The position numbers were made by a program, and so were the translations under genes. Source: Cardiocondyla obscurior (Eukaryota > Arthropoda > Insecta > Hymenoptera > Formicidae). From it: a DNA stretch of 64,000 nt. The notes below the pieces were generated by a model that was not told the DNA's origin, did no database searches, and was given only the letters and a program-made list of their open reading frames with translations. This document shows, piece after piece, positions 49,606 through 62,377 of the stretch; within the stretch, counting starts at the first letter, position 1; each line of letters opens with the position of its first letter. The stretch is from the NCBI RefSeq assembly GCF_019399895.1, contig NC_091864.1, positions 13,680,001-13,744,000 on the forward strand, written 5' to 3'.

Positions 49606-50460
49606 GAATTTTATAAACTTTATTCGCCCATGTTTTTTAAAATGATATTCTGTACTCGAATTTACATTTTACTTTCACGTTTCGCATTAAATTTGTATTA
49701 TTGCCTATAGAAAATGTTACTTTTTATCGAACAGAAATTTGATTTGTAAAAAGCTCTCTTTAGATATTGATAATTTGAGAACAAGCACATTAACGTTATC
49801 AACACATTAACGAAGAGATGAGTTATTTCAATTTTTGACAAAAGAAGAGCAACTGGATCTAACACACGCGTCTTGCCGCACGTGCTAACGCCAAATGTAT
49901 CTCTTTGTATCTCGTCGTATCTAACTCCCTTTGACGTCTGTAATGCGTCACGAAGACGCGCAAAGACCAGTACAAATGTGCAATCGCAGAAACATTCTCC
50001 ACGGAGACGTTCTCTATTATAAGTTTTGTTATAGATATCGCGAGCCACACGTTTCTCGCGCATCTACCTACACTCTCCCGCATTCGCCCGGTAGCAGGAG
50101 AAACGTATCTCATTACACCCACTCTCTTCCGCCCTTTCCTCCCTCTTACACTGGTAATGCGTCACAGCGACGCCCGCGTCGCGTCGCGTCGCGTCGCGTT
50201 GCCTCGCGCGTGCTCCCTTCAACCCCCAGCGGAACCGCAGCCATTGTCGGAGGGTCGGTCGGTCGGTCGGCTCGATTCTTCGCGAGACTCGAGTCCATCG
50301 TGCGTGTAATACACCCTTTCGTTCGCGCGAACATTTTGTGTGAAATAAAAAATATACAAGCAAGCGTGAACGAACGAAGAAGCGAACAAAGAAAGGAGAA
50401 AGAAAAAAAACGAAACTCGACGACGCAAGGCGATGTGAGAGAAATCTGCTCGTCGGCGCG

Positions 50461-50702
50461 ATGAGACGCGAACATCCGCGCGACGCCGATTTCGCGCGAG
50501 CAGTATCAGCACCAGCACCAGCACCAGCACCAGCACCAGCACCAGCCGACGCTGCCGCCGTTGCCGTTGCCGTTGCCGCTACCGCCGACCCCGACCCCGC
50601 CGCCGACGCTGTCGTCGTCGCTATCACCGCGCTGCTGCACCCTCTCGTCGCCACAGCAGCGTATCTCACGAGCATGAAGAATCCGCTTCTCTCATGACCC
50701 AG
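50461..50702 (+). other. Probable upstream non-coding exon of the TRMT9B-like gene, with a 78-codon uORF
   Basis: The strong donor CCCAG|GTAAGT at 50702/50703 ends a CpG-rich exon. It could splice to the acceptor TTTTTGTGCAG at 53906-53907, 48 bases before the methyltransferase ATG. The 5' limit of the exon is not visible. Within it, an ATG at 50461 opens an Ala/Pro-rich frame (APAPAPAPA) that stops at 50697, just before the donor. It would be an upstream ORF in the leader and is probably not a functional protein. Confidence 0.45.
50506..50546. repeat. CAGCAC/CACCAG hexanucleotide microsatellite
   Basis: Perfect CAGCAC-type repeat, about 40 bases, inside the putative leader exon. It encodes the Ala-Pro run of the uORF. 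Confidence 0.9.
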
Positions 50703-52638
50703 GTAAGTCTTGGGAGAAGAAATCCTTTTTAATATTGCAACTGTCTAAATGTGTCACGATATGTGTCTTTGATCCACGTTTTCGTTATTGGTGATTCTCT
50801 GTAGTAGGGTAACAGTCTCGCGCGACCAGCGATATGGCGGCCGTCACCGGCCCCAAAACAGATACGCGTAGGTAGTCTCTTGCGACGAAATTGATTTTGC
50901 CTATTCAGGGATGCAGAGATCCTGTTCGTTTTTCACGATAAACCTGATACAAATCTTATCGGCATCGAGTATAAAGTAATCGATAATTTGAGCTTAGCAT
51001 TGACGCTACTTGCTCTGATCGAAACGGTTGCTTCAACTCGTTGCTATTTACCTCTGAATTGCTGCAACTCTTTCGGTATCCGGAGTCCTCGCAAAGTCCC
51101 TCGATTTATGTATGCTGGCGATCGGCAAATTGACGTTGGTAGCTCGAAACGGCTCTCAGTCATTGACGTAGAGGCAGCTCGTATGAATGAATAATGGCGC
51201 CATATCGAATCGTTTTGAACGGTGACGCGTTTGGTGCTGTGTTACAGACGAAGTCGATAGTCCACGGTCTGTTCCGCGTCGATTACACGCAATCGCGAAA
51301 TTCCATATCCGTTTCCAGAATTTTTCTTTATTTGAGCGCATCTTGCAGCTTACATTTCTGAAATAAAAATCAATAAATGTATATATTCAATATTTGGAAT
51401 TTGAGAAAATGTAAATGCGCAAATTCCATAATTTTTATTATGTAATTTGTCATGTTACTTGTACGTTGTACAACATATATTTGGTCTTCGTGTAATTTGC
51501 TCCCACAATTAATTATATCGCTTGTTTACTTGACATTACGAAACATAATGCCGTCTTTATTTTCCCTCGCCTATTGTGTTCTCGTTGAAATAATCTCTGA
51601 TCTAATCTCATTATACTCGTATTAGATACGCGAGATAACGAATGCTGTGTCTCGCACGCTCAGTTAACACATAACCGGAGCCGAAATGAGAGAGAAAGAG
51701 AGGAATCCGTGTGCGTAAGTGACGTGGTGATTCCAAGTGTCACCGTGTAAAATCAGTAGGGACACTCTCTATTTATCATATTTCGTATGTAGGGCGGCGC
51801 AGATAAATCGATACGCGGCACTTTCATTCATGGCTGCCTCTCTCACGGTTGGCACATTGCCGTTGCTCTACGTACCACCCACGCCGTTGAGACCAACACA
51901 GTTACAACCCAGCCGTTACGTAGTGCATAGTCTACCCGTGGTGGCACAGTGGTTCTCCGTCCTCGTCGAAAAGGGGGTGGAAAGCATTTGTCATGTGCAA
52001 TTCCACATTGCGGAAATCTCTACGCCACAAAGCGCACGACTTCTCGGTCATTTCGTGCCCTTCAAAGATTCAGGCAGCGAAAAAACCTGTAATTAAAAAA
52101 TAGAAAGTTATTAAAATGCGCTGATATTTTCTCGCGTGTTTTTATGTTAAGCGACGGACAATTAAATAAGTTTGCAATTTACCTCAATCGGCCCTTAGTC
52201 CTTGAACAGACAGGTTTCATGACGTAAACAGTCGCGTGGGATTCATTTCACATTCTATTTATAAATCGTTGTCATTAGTAACATGTAGACGAGTCTCTCT
52301 TTCTCTTTCTTCGTGACACAGGCTCGTGGAGCCTGACAATAACTCAATCTCTGAAATTGATTGGAAAGTGAGAGGTGGCAAACGTAGATTACATTTTGCA
52401 CGTTATTTTTATGTATAAAAGATTTTATGTTCTCTCAAGTTCGAGAGTCTAAAAAAGAGGCGTTTAAAAAAGAGAACGTTTACTCTATTTTTTTTTTTTT
52501 TTTTTTGAGAATGAGTTCCTGTAGAATTCTTTTGCCAATTAATAATCGCATCTCATGCACCATTGCTGCTGCACCGCCGCCGCATCCCTCGAAAGCGGGA
52601 GCAACAGCGCGCACGTCGATATTACGTCGACGTACATC

Positions 52639-52661
52639 CGCCCGCCCGCCCGCCCGCCCGC
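52639..52661. repeat. CCCG tetranucleotide microsatellite
   Basis: About five to six perfect CCCG units followed by an imperfect CATCTATC block. Confidence 0.85.
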
Positions 52662-52906
52662 TTGTCCATCTATCCATCTATCTAGCCAGCCATCCGCCGG
52701 CCGTTCGTTCGTTTGCGTTGAGTGACGACGGTTGACATTAGTCGTCGCGCACGAGGCATCTGGTGGCATCCTTAAATTAGTTAAACTAGTGCATCAAGAG
52801 AGAATAACCCAGTTATGCGAAAAGGGGGATATCGAATAAATTCACCGCGCAGTCGCGTATTGGAAGCCTGTGAACGACAACGCACACATGTACTTGGCCC
52901 TTTCGT

Positions 52907-52936
52907 CGCTCGCTCGCTCGCTCGCTCGCTCGCTCG
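52907..52936. repeat. GCTC tetranucleotide microsatellite
   Basis: About seven perfect GCTC units. It produces the Arg-Ala-Ser-Glu runs of the short antisense ORFs there, which are therefore repeat artefacts. Confidence 0.88.
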
Positions 52937-53955
52937 CACGCGACAAAGATGAAAAAAAAGTACCGCGTCGCGCGAGGGGGGAATCGCGGGATGGTAACTG
53001 TGGGGAAGGGTGTGCTCTTTGAAGTCGGTCCACCTGCCTCCGACGGCGTTCGCCACATCACACAATGCGGGGGTGGCGGCGATGCAAGTGGAGAGTAGCC
53101 CTCGCGCCAGGCGGATTTTCCGCTCGGTGACACTTGCCAAAGGATCTATTTAAAGGATCGGATCGGTCGCTATTTTTGATCGCGATTTTTGACTTCCGAT
53201 TTCCCTTTGAAACCCCGTAGATTGGTGCTCCGGTGTTTTCGGTCATCGAATTCGGAAGAGCTCTGTGCAACTTTCAATTTTCGAACGTAATTCTCCATGG
53301 AAAGGAGCGTCGTTGATCTCATGACGTTTCTGGATGTTTGCCAGCTCTATCTGCACACCAGAAAAAAATCTCGAAATCTCTGCACTCTCTGGGCAATCGT
53401 GACGTTCATCCGCACGGAAGATACTGGCGGCTTTTTGCGATGGTGCCGAGTGTATACGGTGCCTCGTTTGCGGTACCGCTCGGATCGAGTCCAAAAAACG
53501 GAAAATACAGAGAAGTTGAGGCCCGACAAACTGATACTCAGATTGCTGCAGGAGTTGTTCTATTGTGGATGTTTGCCGCCTTGCGAGATTGGTCTTTGAA
53601 AGAAAATGCGACGTGCGTGCACACGTACTGTTGTGTCCGAAAATCGTGCATAAGACAATTCAAAAATCATATGCGTTATTCGACATCCTCCCAAGTAGTT
53701 GTAAAAAAACAAAATAATTTATTAACGTTTTGATATCCGGAGTTAATATTGAAAAATAATCCATTTAATTTAATACCTTGATATTTTATTAGATCTTTGT
53801 GATCTTATCTTACGATTCTTGTTCTCCTAATCTTCGAGTGCTTTCAGTCTTGAGATTTTAATTACTTTCTGATTCTCTTAATTAAAAAAGTAAATGTTTT
53901 TGTGCAGCATCGTGAGCGCACATGTGGACGAAGGTAAATTACCTTAGCGAGAGGG

Positions 53956-56900
53956 ATGTCTGAGAGCGACGGAGAGCATGCAGCTCGCTCGGTGGCCTTA
54001 GAGCAAGCCTATGTCCACGAAGTATACGAGCAATGTGCCGAAAAGACCACACAAAGCAAACACTGGCCACGAGTATATCAGTTTCTTCAAGAACTCGAAC
54101 CGGGTGCCCTCGTCTGTGATATCGGTTAGTTAAAAATATTTTTTGTAAGACAATCTTTCTGAAAAATAAGTTTTACTTGTATTGTAATTGCTTGTCAAGA
54201 CATAATTCTGGCCAAGTGTTCGTGGCAAGTAATTAATACAGTTTATATTCCGTTTAATAAGATTGCTTCTCCGTGTAATATTATATATTACGTTGACACT
54301 ATTTAGGTTGCGGCAACGGAAAATATCTCAGCGTAAATCACAGCATTTTCAAAATAGGAGTAGATCGATGCAAGCGTTTCACGGACATTGCTCGCGAGAA
54401 GGAAAACGAGGTGCGTGTACATATAAATTATATATAGAATAACTTATTGAATATAATACTCACAGAATTACTTGTTTATGTGCAATAAGGTTCTAATCTG
54501 CGATAATTTGGCTCTACCGTTCCGAGAAGAGAGCTTCGATGCTGTACTGTCGATCGCCGTGGTGCATCATTTTGCTACCACGGAGAGAAGGGTACTCGCG
54601 TTGAAGGAGTTAGCGCGGGTCCTTAGGATAGGAGGCCGACTCGTCATATCCGTTTGGGCTATGGAACAAAAGCATAGAAAGGTGAAAAATATTATCTCTT
54701 AATCAATTTTAAAAAATCTCTTTCAATTTTTTTCCTTTAATAATTAATATTTTAAATGCCTGAATTATATTATTAATATATACATTTGCAGTTTGAGTCG
54801 CAAGATGTTTTAATACCGTGGCCCAAATCGTACTGTATGAGTGCAGCATCAGATGGGACGAAGCAATCGAGTGAATCGGACGGTAACGAAAAACGAGAGG
54901 ATGATACCGCACAGAAACATCCATCATTCTCCAAAAAGTAAGTGTTTGATAAATTATCTCACCAGGGATTTATTAAGATTGATATAACACGTCCAATTTT
55001 CTATAGATGTCGTATATAGATCGTAACTATCACGATTACTTGTTACAGAAATAGCCAACGAAAATGCAAAAGCAAGAGTTATTGGATGGATCCGATATTC
55101 AGCTTGTCACCATCCACCAGCAGTCTCTCTAGTCCGAATGAAACCTGTTATAGCTGTTTCCGTCGAGCATTACAGGTAATTGATGAGAGAAAAAAAAAAA
55201 AAATTAAGAAAATAATTATCTACAAATATAATTTTAAACTAGAATACTTGAAAAATCAATTAAAATATGTGATATTGTTTTCTTGTTTTTTATTTCGAAA
55301 CTAAATATTGGATAGAAAATTTAAAAGTCTTATATTTAATTTCTACTTTAAAATTATATATAATGCATTGTTGTCCATGATGAGCAGATTTGCATGGTTA
55401 TTTCAGAAATTAGCAAGAAGCAGACGCGGAGGTAGTGGTCGTGCATGGCTTCCTGGAAGTTGGCAAAGCAGTACAAAGAGCCGGCCTCGGCGCTACGACG
55501 CTGAGGATACGACCGATGTGGACGAGCTACCGATCGAGCTGCGCCGCGTGGATACGACGCACACGCTAACTATGACGAATAAGCATTCCACAGACACCCT
55601 AAGTATCAAATCTAAAAGCTTGGGCGATATCCTTGAGATTGAGCGGCTCGATTTGGTGCGTTCCCGGTCCAGCATCCCAGGTTTTTACTCAACATCGGAG
55701 TTAATCCTGGATGAAAGATCGGTTTCATCGTCGTCGAGTGGCTCAAAGCCACGGTTAGTGAAGCAAAAATCATACGTAGAGGAAATTGGTTTGGAGAATC
55801 TTGAAGACACTGCCATTGAAAATCTGATCAAGGACCTCCCGGATTTCTCTTATCAGTCGTTGCGAAAGCGTAATATACCATTAAAGCAAAGCTCGATGAA
55901 CGAGGAACTAATGTCAACGGAACGACTGGAGGAGAAGGAGCGAGTACGTCGAAATATCATGAAGCAAGCGTCGCTGAACGAGGAGCTTATATGCAAGTGG
56001 CGAACTTTCGAGGCACTCAAGGATTCGATCAGCCCGGTTAGTGCCAGTCGGCGCTTCCAATTGCTAAAAGATGGACTCACTAATAAAATCAAGCGTTCCA
56101 CAACGAATATCGAGAAAGTTTCTAGTATGTCCATCAAGAATGGCTTTGTTCGAATGCTGCAGGGATGGAAATCATGCGAGAACGAATCGACATCTGCAGC
56201 GACGACGGAAACGGCAGCGTCGAAGCTAACGGACAATAAAGTACAACCAGTGACGTTGGTAAAACGTAGCATTGAGGTTGTCGAACGTCGTCTTTCACGT
56301 GAAGACGGCTCGGATTCATCCAAGGACAGCAGTCTGCAGAGTGACACCAGCGTAGACTCCGAAGACAGTTTTGCATCTGTGATTTACGTGCCGAAACAGG
56401 ACGTTGTTGTCCCGGCATCGCCAGTGTCGTCTTTGGTCAATGAAATTCCTTCCGCGCCGCGACCGGCAGCATTGCAACTTAACACGACGTCCGCACCGCC
56501 GTCGCCACGTATGAAGCAGCCGCTGGACAGTCAATCGTCTAGATTAAAAATGATCGGCGTATCACCATTACTGAAACAGCAATCAGTTACGATAAATTCG
56601 AGTGCGATCACGCATCACGGTGATGTGATAAAGCCTAATGTGCCGACTGTTTGCGATGCGTCTGATAACTCTTCACCGGTGTCGGAAGAACATCTCATGC
56701 CAGAATCGACGGAATTAGACACAGAACTGGACACCACGGCGTTGATACCTACTGTTTACGATAAGGATCTGACCGTTTGTGAGTCAGTTGTGAGTGAGGA
56801 CGACAGTCGAAAGGCTAGACTGAATCAGATCAAAGAGCTACTAATCGCGAAACCGGGCTTTGCAACACGCTCAAAACCGGCAATTCCCCTGGTTAGGCGT

Positions 56901-58778
56901 GCTTCCACGGCGGCTACGAATCGTGTGGATACAGTCTCGAGAATACTACCACGTTTGCTATCATTAGAATTGTTCAATCCGGAAACTGATGACTTGGATA
57001 GCGATTCCAGCGGTGTCTCGTCTCCGGAATCAGTCGGCTCGGTAATTAGTGTCACGTCAGATGAACGGTATATTGCAAAGAAGGAAGCAGAAGAGAAGAA
57101 AAACAACGCACAGACAGACGAAAGTCTTATTAAATCTAACGAAGACGACGTATCAAAAAGCACGAAAAAAATTGAAAGTAGTATATGCGACGATGAATCA
57201 CTGAGTATAGGAACAATAACATTACTCGAAGATTTAAACACATCTCTGAATCTTCTGCATAATAATCTATCTGCGGATATTGAAAATAATACGCCTCTTG
57301 TGGAAACCAAAATGCGAAATACTTCTCAAGATAATTTAAAAACCAACACAATCTATTCTACGTCGCGCATTCCTCTAGATAACGGATCGATTTCCTCGCA
57401 GTCTATGAGGCTTCTGGAAGCCGCTGCTAATGTAGCGAGTTCACTAGAAGATGCCGTTGAGACAGCAATTCAACATAATCAAGCCCAAGTAGAACAATTC
57501 TCACAAGCACAATGGCACAATAACGATGATTTTTGGTCACAGTCAAACGCGCGAACGCGAGCGCATTTAAAGCAGGATTGTAAATCTGCTTCGGTAGATC
57601 TAGGCGGTTACGCTGACGAATCGACCAGCGATCTTATACGAGATATCAGTCGGTACTGCCAGAACTCGTCGTTCGATTTTCTCGATGCCTGCCAGACACC
57701 GAGAACAACGTCGTCGTTATCAGACGTCGCGGAAAATAACACAAACGCGGAATCGGACATCGCGACTTCTTGGAATGAATATAATCAAGTACCCAAGGAG
57801 ACTTCATGGATCGTGAACAAAGCGTATGATAGCAGTAAAAACAACAAGTTTGCTAATGTGGCTAAATCTAAACCGATATCTAAATCTTCTAGAGCTCTCT
57901 GCGAGGATGCCGTTTTGAAGTCTGAATACGACCAAAAAATTCCATGCGATTCTAAATACGAAACCGAAACAAAGTCCAAAAGTACATTCATATCTAAATA
58001 CGATAAAATGTTCAGACTCAATCGCGAATCCGAAGAAAAATTAAAAACTGAAATTGATCTTGTATCTAAATTTAATCTCAAATCCAATAGTAATCTCGAA
58101 AGTGATACCAAAAAATCGTTTATTAATGCCGAAAGCACGATTCGATCGGAAGCAGGACGTAAAGCCAATCAAAAGCACTGTTGCTCCGCTAATACTTCGT
58201 CGTTGTTACGCAGTAATTCGGACGATGCAATGGACTTCGTGATGGTATTAAAAACAGGCGAATTCGAGTGCGAAGATAAGACAGCTGGAAAGTGGCGATC
58301 TTCTCAAAGCAGATTGTCGGGAAAATCAAATGATTCTCTGCTAGAAAACGCGACGGCAAGCTTGAGCGATGGAAGCCAAACGGAATCTACAACAAGATTA
58401 TTAACTGGCAGCACGGTGTCATTGGCATCAAATCCGAATATGGAGAACATTCGTCGGTGTTCGGTGGAGCGACGAAGACTGCAAGAGCGTGGCCGTTCAT
58501 TAGACGAGATGTCGAGTGAAGCAAAAAAACGAGATACCGCGGGCTGTTTAGTCACCGCGAGCACCGACACCTTGAGCAATGCCTCGTCCCAGGAATCGTT
58601 ACCCTCTGATCGCGGGGGCGGTTCCATTACCTATCACCAATATTATCACGTCTTTCGGGAAGGCGAGCTGGATCAACTTATTAACAAGTACGTCGAGAAC
58701 CTGCATATCATCTCATCATATTATGACCACGCCAGCTGGTGCGTTGTTGCAGAAAAAGTGCAGGTCTGGACTATATGA
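53956..58778 (+). CDS. TRMT9B: TRMT9B-like (Trm9/ABH8 family) SAM-dependent methyltransferase with a very long insertion
   Basis: The six exons are 53956-54124, 54307-54410, 54490-54681, 54792-54937, 55049-55175 and 55407-58778, giving about 1369 residues. The class I methyltransferase fold is clear: LEQAYVHEVYEQCAEK at the start, SAM motif CDIGCGNG at about 54-61, and an acidic-loop segment GVDRCKRFTDIA. These are followed by NLALPFREESFDAVLSI, VVHHFATTERR, and LKELARVLRIGGRLVISVWA. The conserved Trm9 C-terminal block (YYHVFREGELDQLI) comes only near the end. Between them about 1000 residues are Ser-, Asp- and Lys-rich and low in order, almost all in one 3.4-kb exon. Family knowledge: yeast Trm9 and ABH8 methylate wobble-uridine side chains in tRNA. 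TRMT9B (fly homologue: fire dancer) is a neuronal relative of uncertain substrate. The symbol is given by family resemblance. Confidence 0.9.
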
Positions 58779-58965
58779 CTTCGAATACGGATCATCATAT
58801 GAAGGACCAGCGGCTGCCGTGACTCGTTCTCGGCCGTCCTCGCAAAGTTGTACCGGGTGTCTCTATAGGAGATGTCAGAAAGAAGGGATCAACTAGGTTC
58901 ACTTTATGAAAATTCGCGTCTACTTAGTTTCACTTATCAATCGAAAATAGTTTCTGAATTTTACC

Positions 58966-58969
<4 letters not shown>

Positions 58970-59001
<32 letters not shown>
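58970..59001. repeat. Poly-A homopolymer (32 bp)
   Basis: Uninterrupted A run about 190 bases after the methyltransferase stop codon, continued by an A-rich tract. Confidence 0.9.
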
Positions 59002-59002
<1 letters not shown>

Positions 59003-61286
59003 AAAAAAAAAAACAAATCGCAAATCTAAGTAACTGGTAATATACATTCTTAAATCTTTTCAGTTTTAATTTTTAACATGGTCCGCACCATTTAGAATTT
59101 GGATTTTGAAATGACACGTTGGAAAGAATTTTTACGTTTAAATCAAAAGTACTGATTCCTTTTTTGGGGGCACACAGTACACTCCGGTGGATTAATTAAA
59201 TATGGTTAAACGCGAGAAATCTCGGTTCGAGTGCGAGGTTTACGACTCTAAATGCGTAGAACTAAGAGTCCAAGGATCTCAAAATTCAGGGGTCCAAGAA
59301 TCCAAGGATTTAAAGGCTCAAGGATTTCATAATAATCCAAATTAACGAGTTGAGTTTAATCACGAGCTGACTTTCTAATGGTTCGTTCTCAAAAACTCTG
59401 TAACGACCTATATCGCTATTGAAATATCGCTTTGTGCTCGTTGAACATTCTTTTCACGTTTATCTCATGAAAATATCTGTCTATGATGTCACTGAAGTGA
59501 TACGATACAAAAATTTAAAAATAACAAAGATTAATATATAATATATTACAAATAAATCGACATAATTAAATTGTTATATGTATTATGTTGTGACAAATAT
59601 TCAGCAACAAAATAAGAAGCATTTAAAAAATGCTTATCAAATTTTATATTTTATTAATTAGCTTTTATTAATTACTGCAATGACTTTTTTTATATCTATA
59701 TCCCTTGGCCGTAACTTCACTTCAGGGACATTTACGACTGTCCATTTCATTTATCAGATTCGCACATCTTAAAACAACGATTACAGAAAGCATCATTCTT
59801 CGGAGACAATGTAAAGTAAAAAATGAGAAAAGTATTATTTGCTCGAAGGATGTTTGCTTTCTCGAAGAGTGATGCGATCTGAATATACATTGTATTAAGC
59901 ATAAAAGTTCAGAAAAAATTCAGAAACGGCAATTGACTCCCGGCTGTGGAGCGTATTTTCTAGCTTCTCGAGGAACCGACAATATCCGAACGCTTGAACG
60001 TAGATATACCTCAATAATGCGAACGTTCCACTTCCAAAAAATGTATACATGCATACGTTTACACACGTGTCTGCGTACATACACGTACAAGGATATCCTT
60101 TATTTATAAAAAAATTTTTGTGCAGTGATAAGAACATCGCATTAGTGAATTAAACTTGTTGGCATCAAAGTTGACAACAAAATTACATTAAAGCGAGTAA
60201 TAGCATTTTAAATTTATATAATTATAAAAAATATATATCGTGAGATATTTGCAATAATCGGTCATAATTAAATAAGGGACATCCTAATACACATACATAC
60301 ACATACACGTGGAAACACATACGGCATACGTACGTACATACGTGATACATATATATTAGAATATAAGGATTCAAAGATCCAATGATCTAAGATTGAATGC
60401 TTATATTCTTGGATTCTTCACCCTTTGATTCTTTAAACTGCTTGACTTTATTTAATTATAAAATATTTTTATTACTAACCTCTTGTTCGATGAGTGCTGA
60501 GAAAAATGTATTTTTCTAGATATTTTCAATTTCCTCATAATCCTCACTTAAAATTCCATAAATCCGTGAATATTTCAGTCTATACAGTTTCTAGATCGAA
60601 ATTCCTTTTTATCCTGAAACATACAGAAAATATTTGCACGTTATAACGTTTGATGAGTTTTAAATTCGTGCAGCAAAAAGAGCATTCGGTGATTGAAGAT
60701 CCAAGGATCCAAGCATCCGTTTACGGTACCGTATACTCACACGTCGCATAGAACAGGGCATAAATATGTAATCTATAAGCTTCGTTATTTTTATTATCTC
60801 AATCAATTAATGTAGTTGAGAATTAAGTTTTTATTGCGACCCTTTAACCGGTGAACCAGCGCAACTTCTTGCGTCAGAAACGGACACCTGTAATGAAATT
60901 ATCAATGAATTTTACAATATCATAAAATATATTCTCATGAAGTTCATATCGAAAAATATAATAGATACTCGCGTCAGGTATCGCTAAAGCTAATCACAGT
61001 GTTACACTAAGAACTTTTTAAGAACTGGGCGGGATATCGTGGTTTTTGGCGCATAATGATGTAACGGAGCACATTAAGATATAATGGATAAACTTGGAAT
61101 CACTGGTTAAAGGGCGATTTGATCAAAAGGCACAGGCTACTATTTTGGTTTACGGAGAACCGTTTGGTTAGCCAAACGCATTTAACAAGTAGTCGACGAT
61201 GTTCTGTTTTTTTCTAATTTGTGAAATGATTTTCATTCGTACCCGTTTCGAAGAAAGAAACGTGTATCAGAAGCGTGAATGCATGT

Positions 61287-61330
61287 TTGTATGTGTGTGA
61301 GTGTGTGTGAGAGAGTGAGAGAGAAAGAAC
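61287..61330. repeat. Imperfect GT/GA microsatellite
   Basis: GTGTGT units grade into GAGAGA units. Confidence 0.8.
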
Positions 61331-61867
61331 GAAGGAGGGTGAAGGAGAAAAAGAGAAGGTAGACCAAAGATGCAATCTCGTGAAGAGAAACCAGTGTAAA
61401 TATGTAAAATAAAGTGTTCCTGACGTAAACGCACAGAAAATCGTCAGAAAGCATAGTTCCAACAAGCAAAAGTATTCGCTTGATAATTAATTCTCTGTTG
61501 ATCACCTTATTTCCTCATCCTTTTTCGTTTATTCGTATACAGATTTTCGTCAAAGCTGCAGATAGTCGAGAAAAGATTCATTTTTAGATAACCTTACTGT
61601 GTTCGACGTCCGAAAGGCTGCGGAAACAAAACAGGATTAGAATCAATCAACAATGGCCGACGAGCGCTTAGCAGAGTGAATATTAATACGTGTTATTAGG
61701 CACGAGTACTTTTTACTCAATAAGCTCTCTGCAGCAATAATCCAAACTATACGTACTTATACTGAAAGACAGATATGGCATTCGCTATGGCGACGGCGGC
61801 TAGCGTACGTGATTTCCCCCTCTCACGGCCGTCGAGTGCGGGGAGGTGTAGTAGGCCGCGTTCTCTC

Positions 61868-61947
61868 TCAGTCCTCTGTGAGTCCTCTGCGACTTCCCCA
61901 AAACTCCGGATGGTCTCGTTGGTTAGCTGCCGTCACGTATCTTTTGC
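61868..61947 (-). other. Diverged exon-like relative of the 349-bp array, ending in a stop
   Basis: On minus an acceptor (AATTTTATAG) is followed by a frame of 25 residues, KRYVTAANQRDHPEF then WGSRRGLTED, and a TGA. The pattern NQ-x3-PE-x2-G-x-RR is shared, in the same frame, with the exon-like ORF of the tandem units (ATETNQGNRPETRGNRR). It could be a last coding exon of the gene that owns the array or a decayed copy. The entering phase does not match the phase left by the array exons, so its use is unproven. Confidence 0.35.
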
Positions 61948-61959
61948 CTATAAAATTTA

Positions 61960-61999
61960 AAGCCTGAAAAACAAATAGAAATATTTGTTTTTCAGGCTT
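61960..61999. repeat. Perfect inverted repeat (18-bp arms, 4-base loop)
   Basis: The arm at 61960-61977 (AAGCCTGAAAAACAAATA) is the exact reverse complement of 61982-61999, with loop GAAA. It lies between the diverged exon-like sequence and a second possible minus-strand exon (62219-62025). Confidence 0.95.
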
Positions 62000-62024
62000 C
62001 AAACTTAAACCTATTACACATACC

Positions 62025-62219
62025 TGTCACTTTTAATACTCTTATAAAAAATAGTTCCCGTTGATGTAGAGCCTTGTAACTCTTTGGGCAGCAAGAGGAA
62101 GGTTTGAATTTCATAAAAAATCCAACGGGACCGTCGTGAATGCTGCAGAACATTTTTCACAGAGTTCTGAAGCACAGGAAAACTTTTCTGACCCTCGCAG
62201 CATTCCAGTCACCATAAAA
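62025..62219 (-). other. Possible non-coding or decayed exon beside the array
   Basis: On minus an acceptor (TTATATTTCAG) and a donor (GTGACAG|GTATGT, like the array units) enclose 195 bases. No frame is open throughout; the best one stops after about 36 codons. It may be a 3' terminal or degenerate exon. Confidence 0.25.
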
Positions 62220-62377
62220 CTGAAATATAAAATTATTTACAGTTAAGAGAAATATTACATTGTAATTACAACACTCTACTACATTAAATAAAACCGAATT
62301 AAAGTTAAAAATTGGACTTGAATGCCTGAAAATAATTTTTTTAAAAGTAACACTTTTTTTAACCTATAACACATACA

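Larger units (their letters stand above)
50703..53907. other. Probable 5' intron of the TRMT9B-like gene
   Basis: About 3.2 kb without a supported coding exon. It holds tetranucleotide arrays and short chance ORFs. Its limits depend on the inferred splice between 50702 and 53908. Confidence 0.4.
58779..61770. other. 3' region of the TRMT9B-like gene and intergenic DNA
   Basis: No coding gene is supported. The stretch contains the A run at 58970-59001, AT-rich DNA, several degenerate CCAAGGAT-like words (59260-59345, 60360-60440, 60695-60725) and a GT/GA microsatellite near 61287-61330. Confidence 0.5.

Noticed and set aside
52480..52769. Minus-strand frames with Ala-Gly-Arg repeats
   Set aside because: They are translations of the CCCG microsatellite and its flanks.
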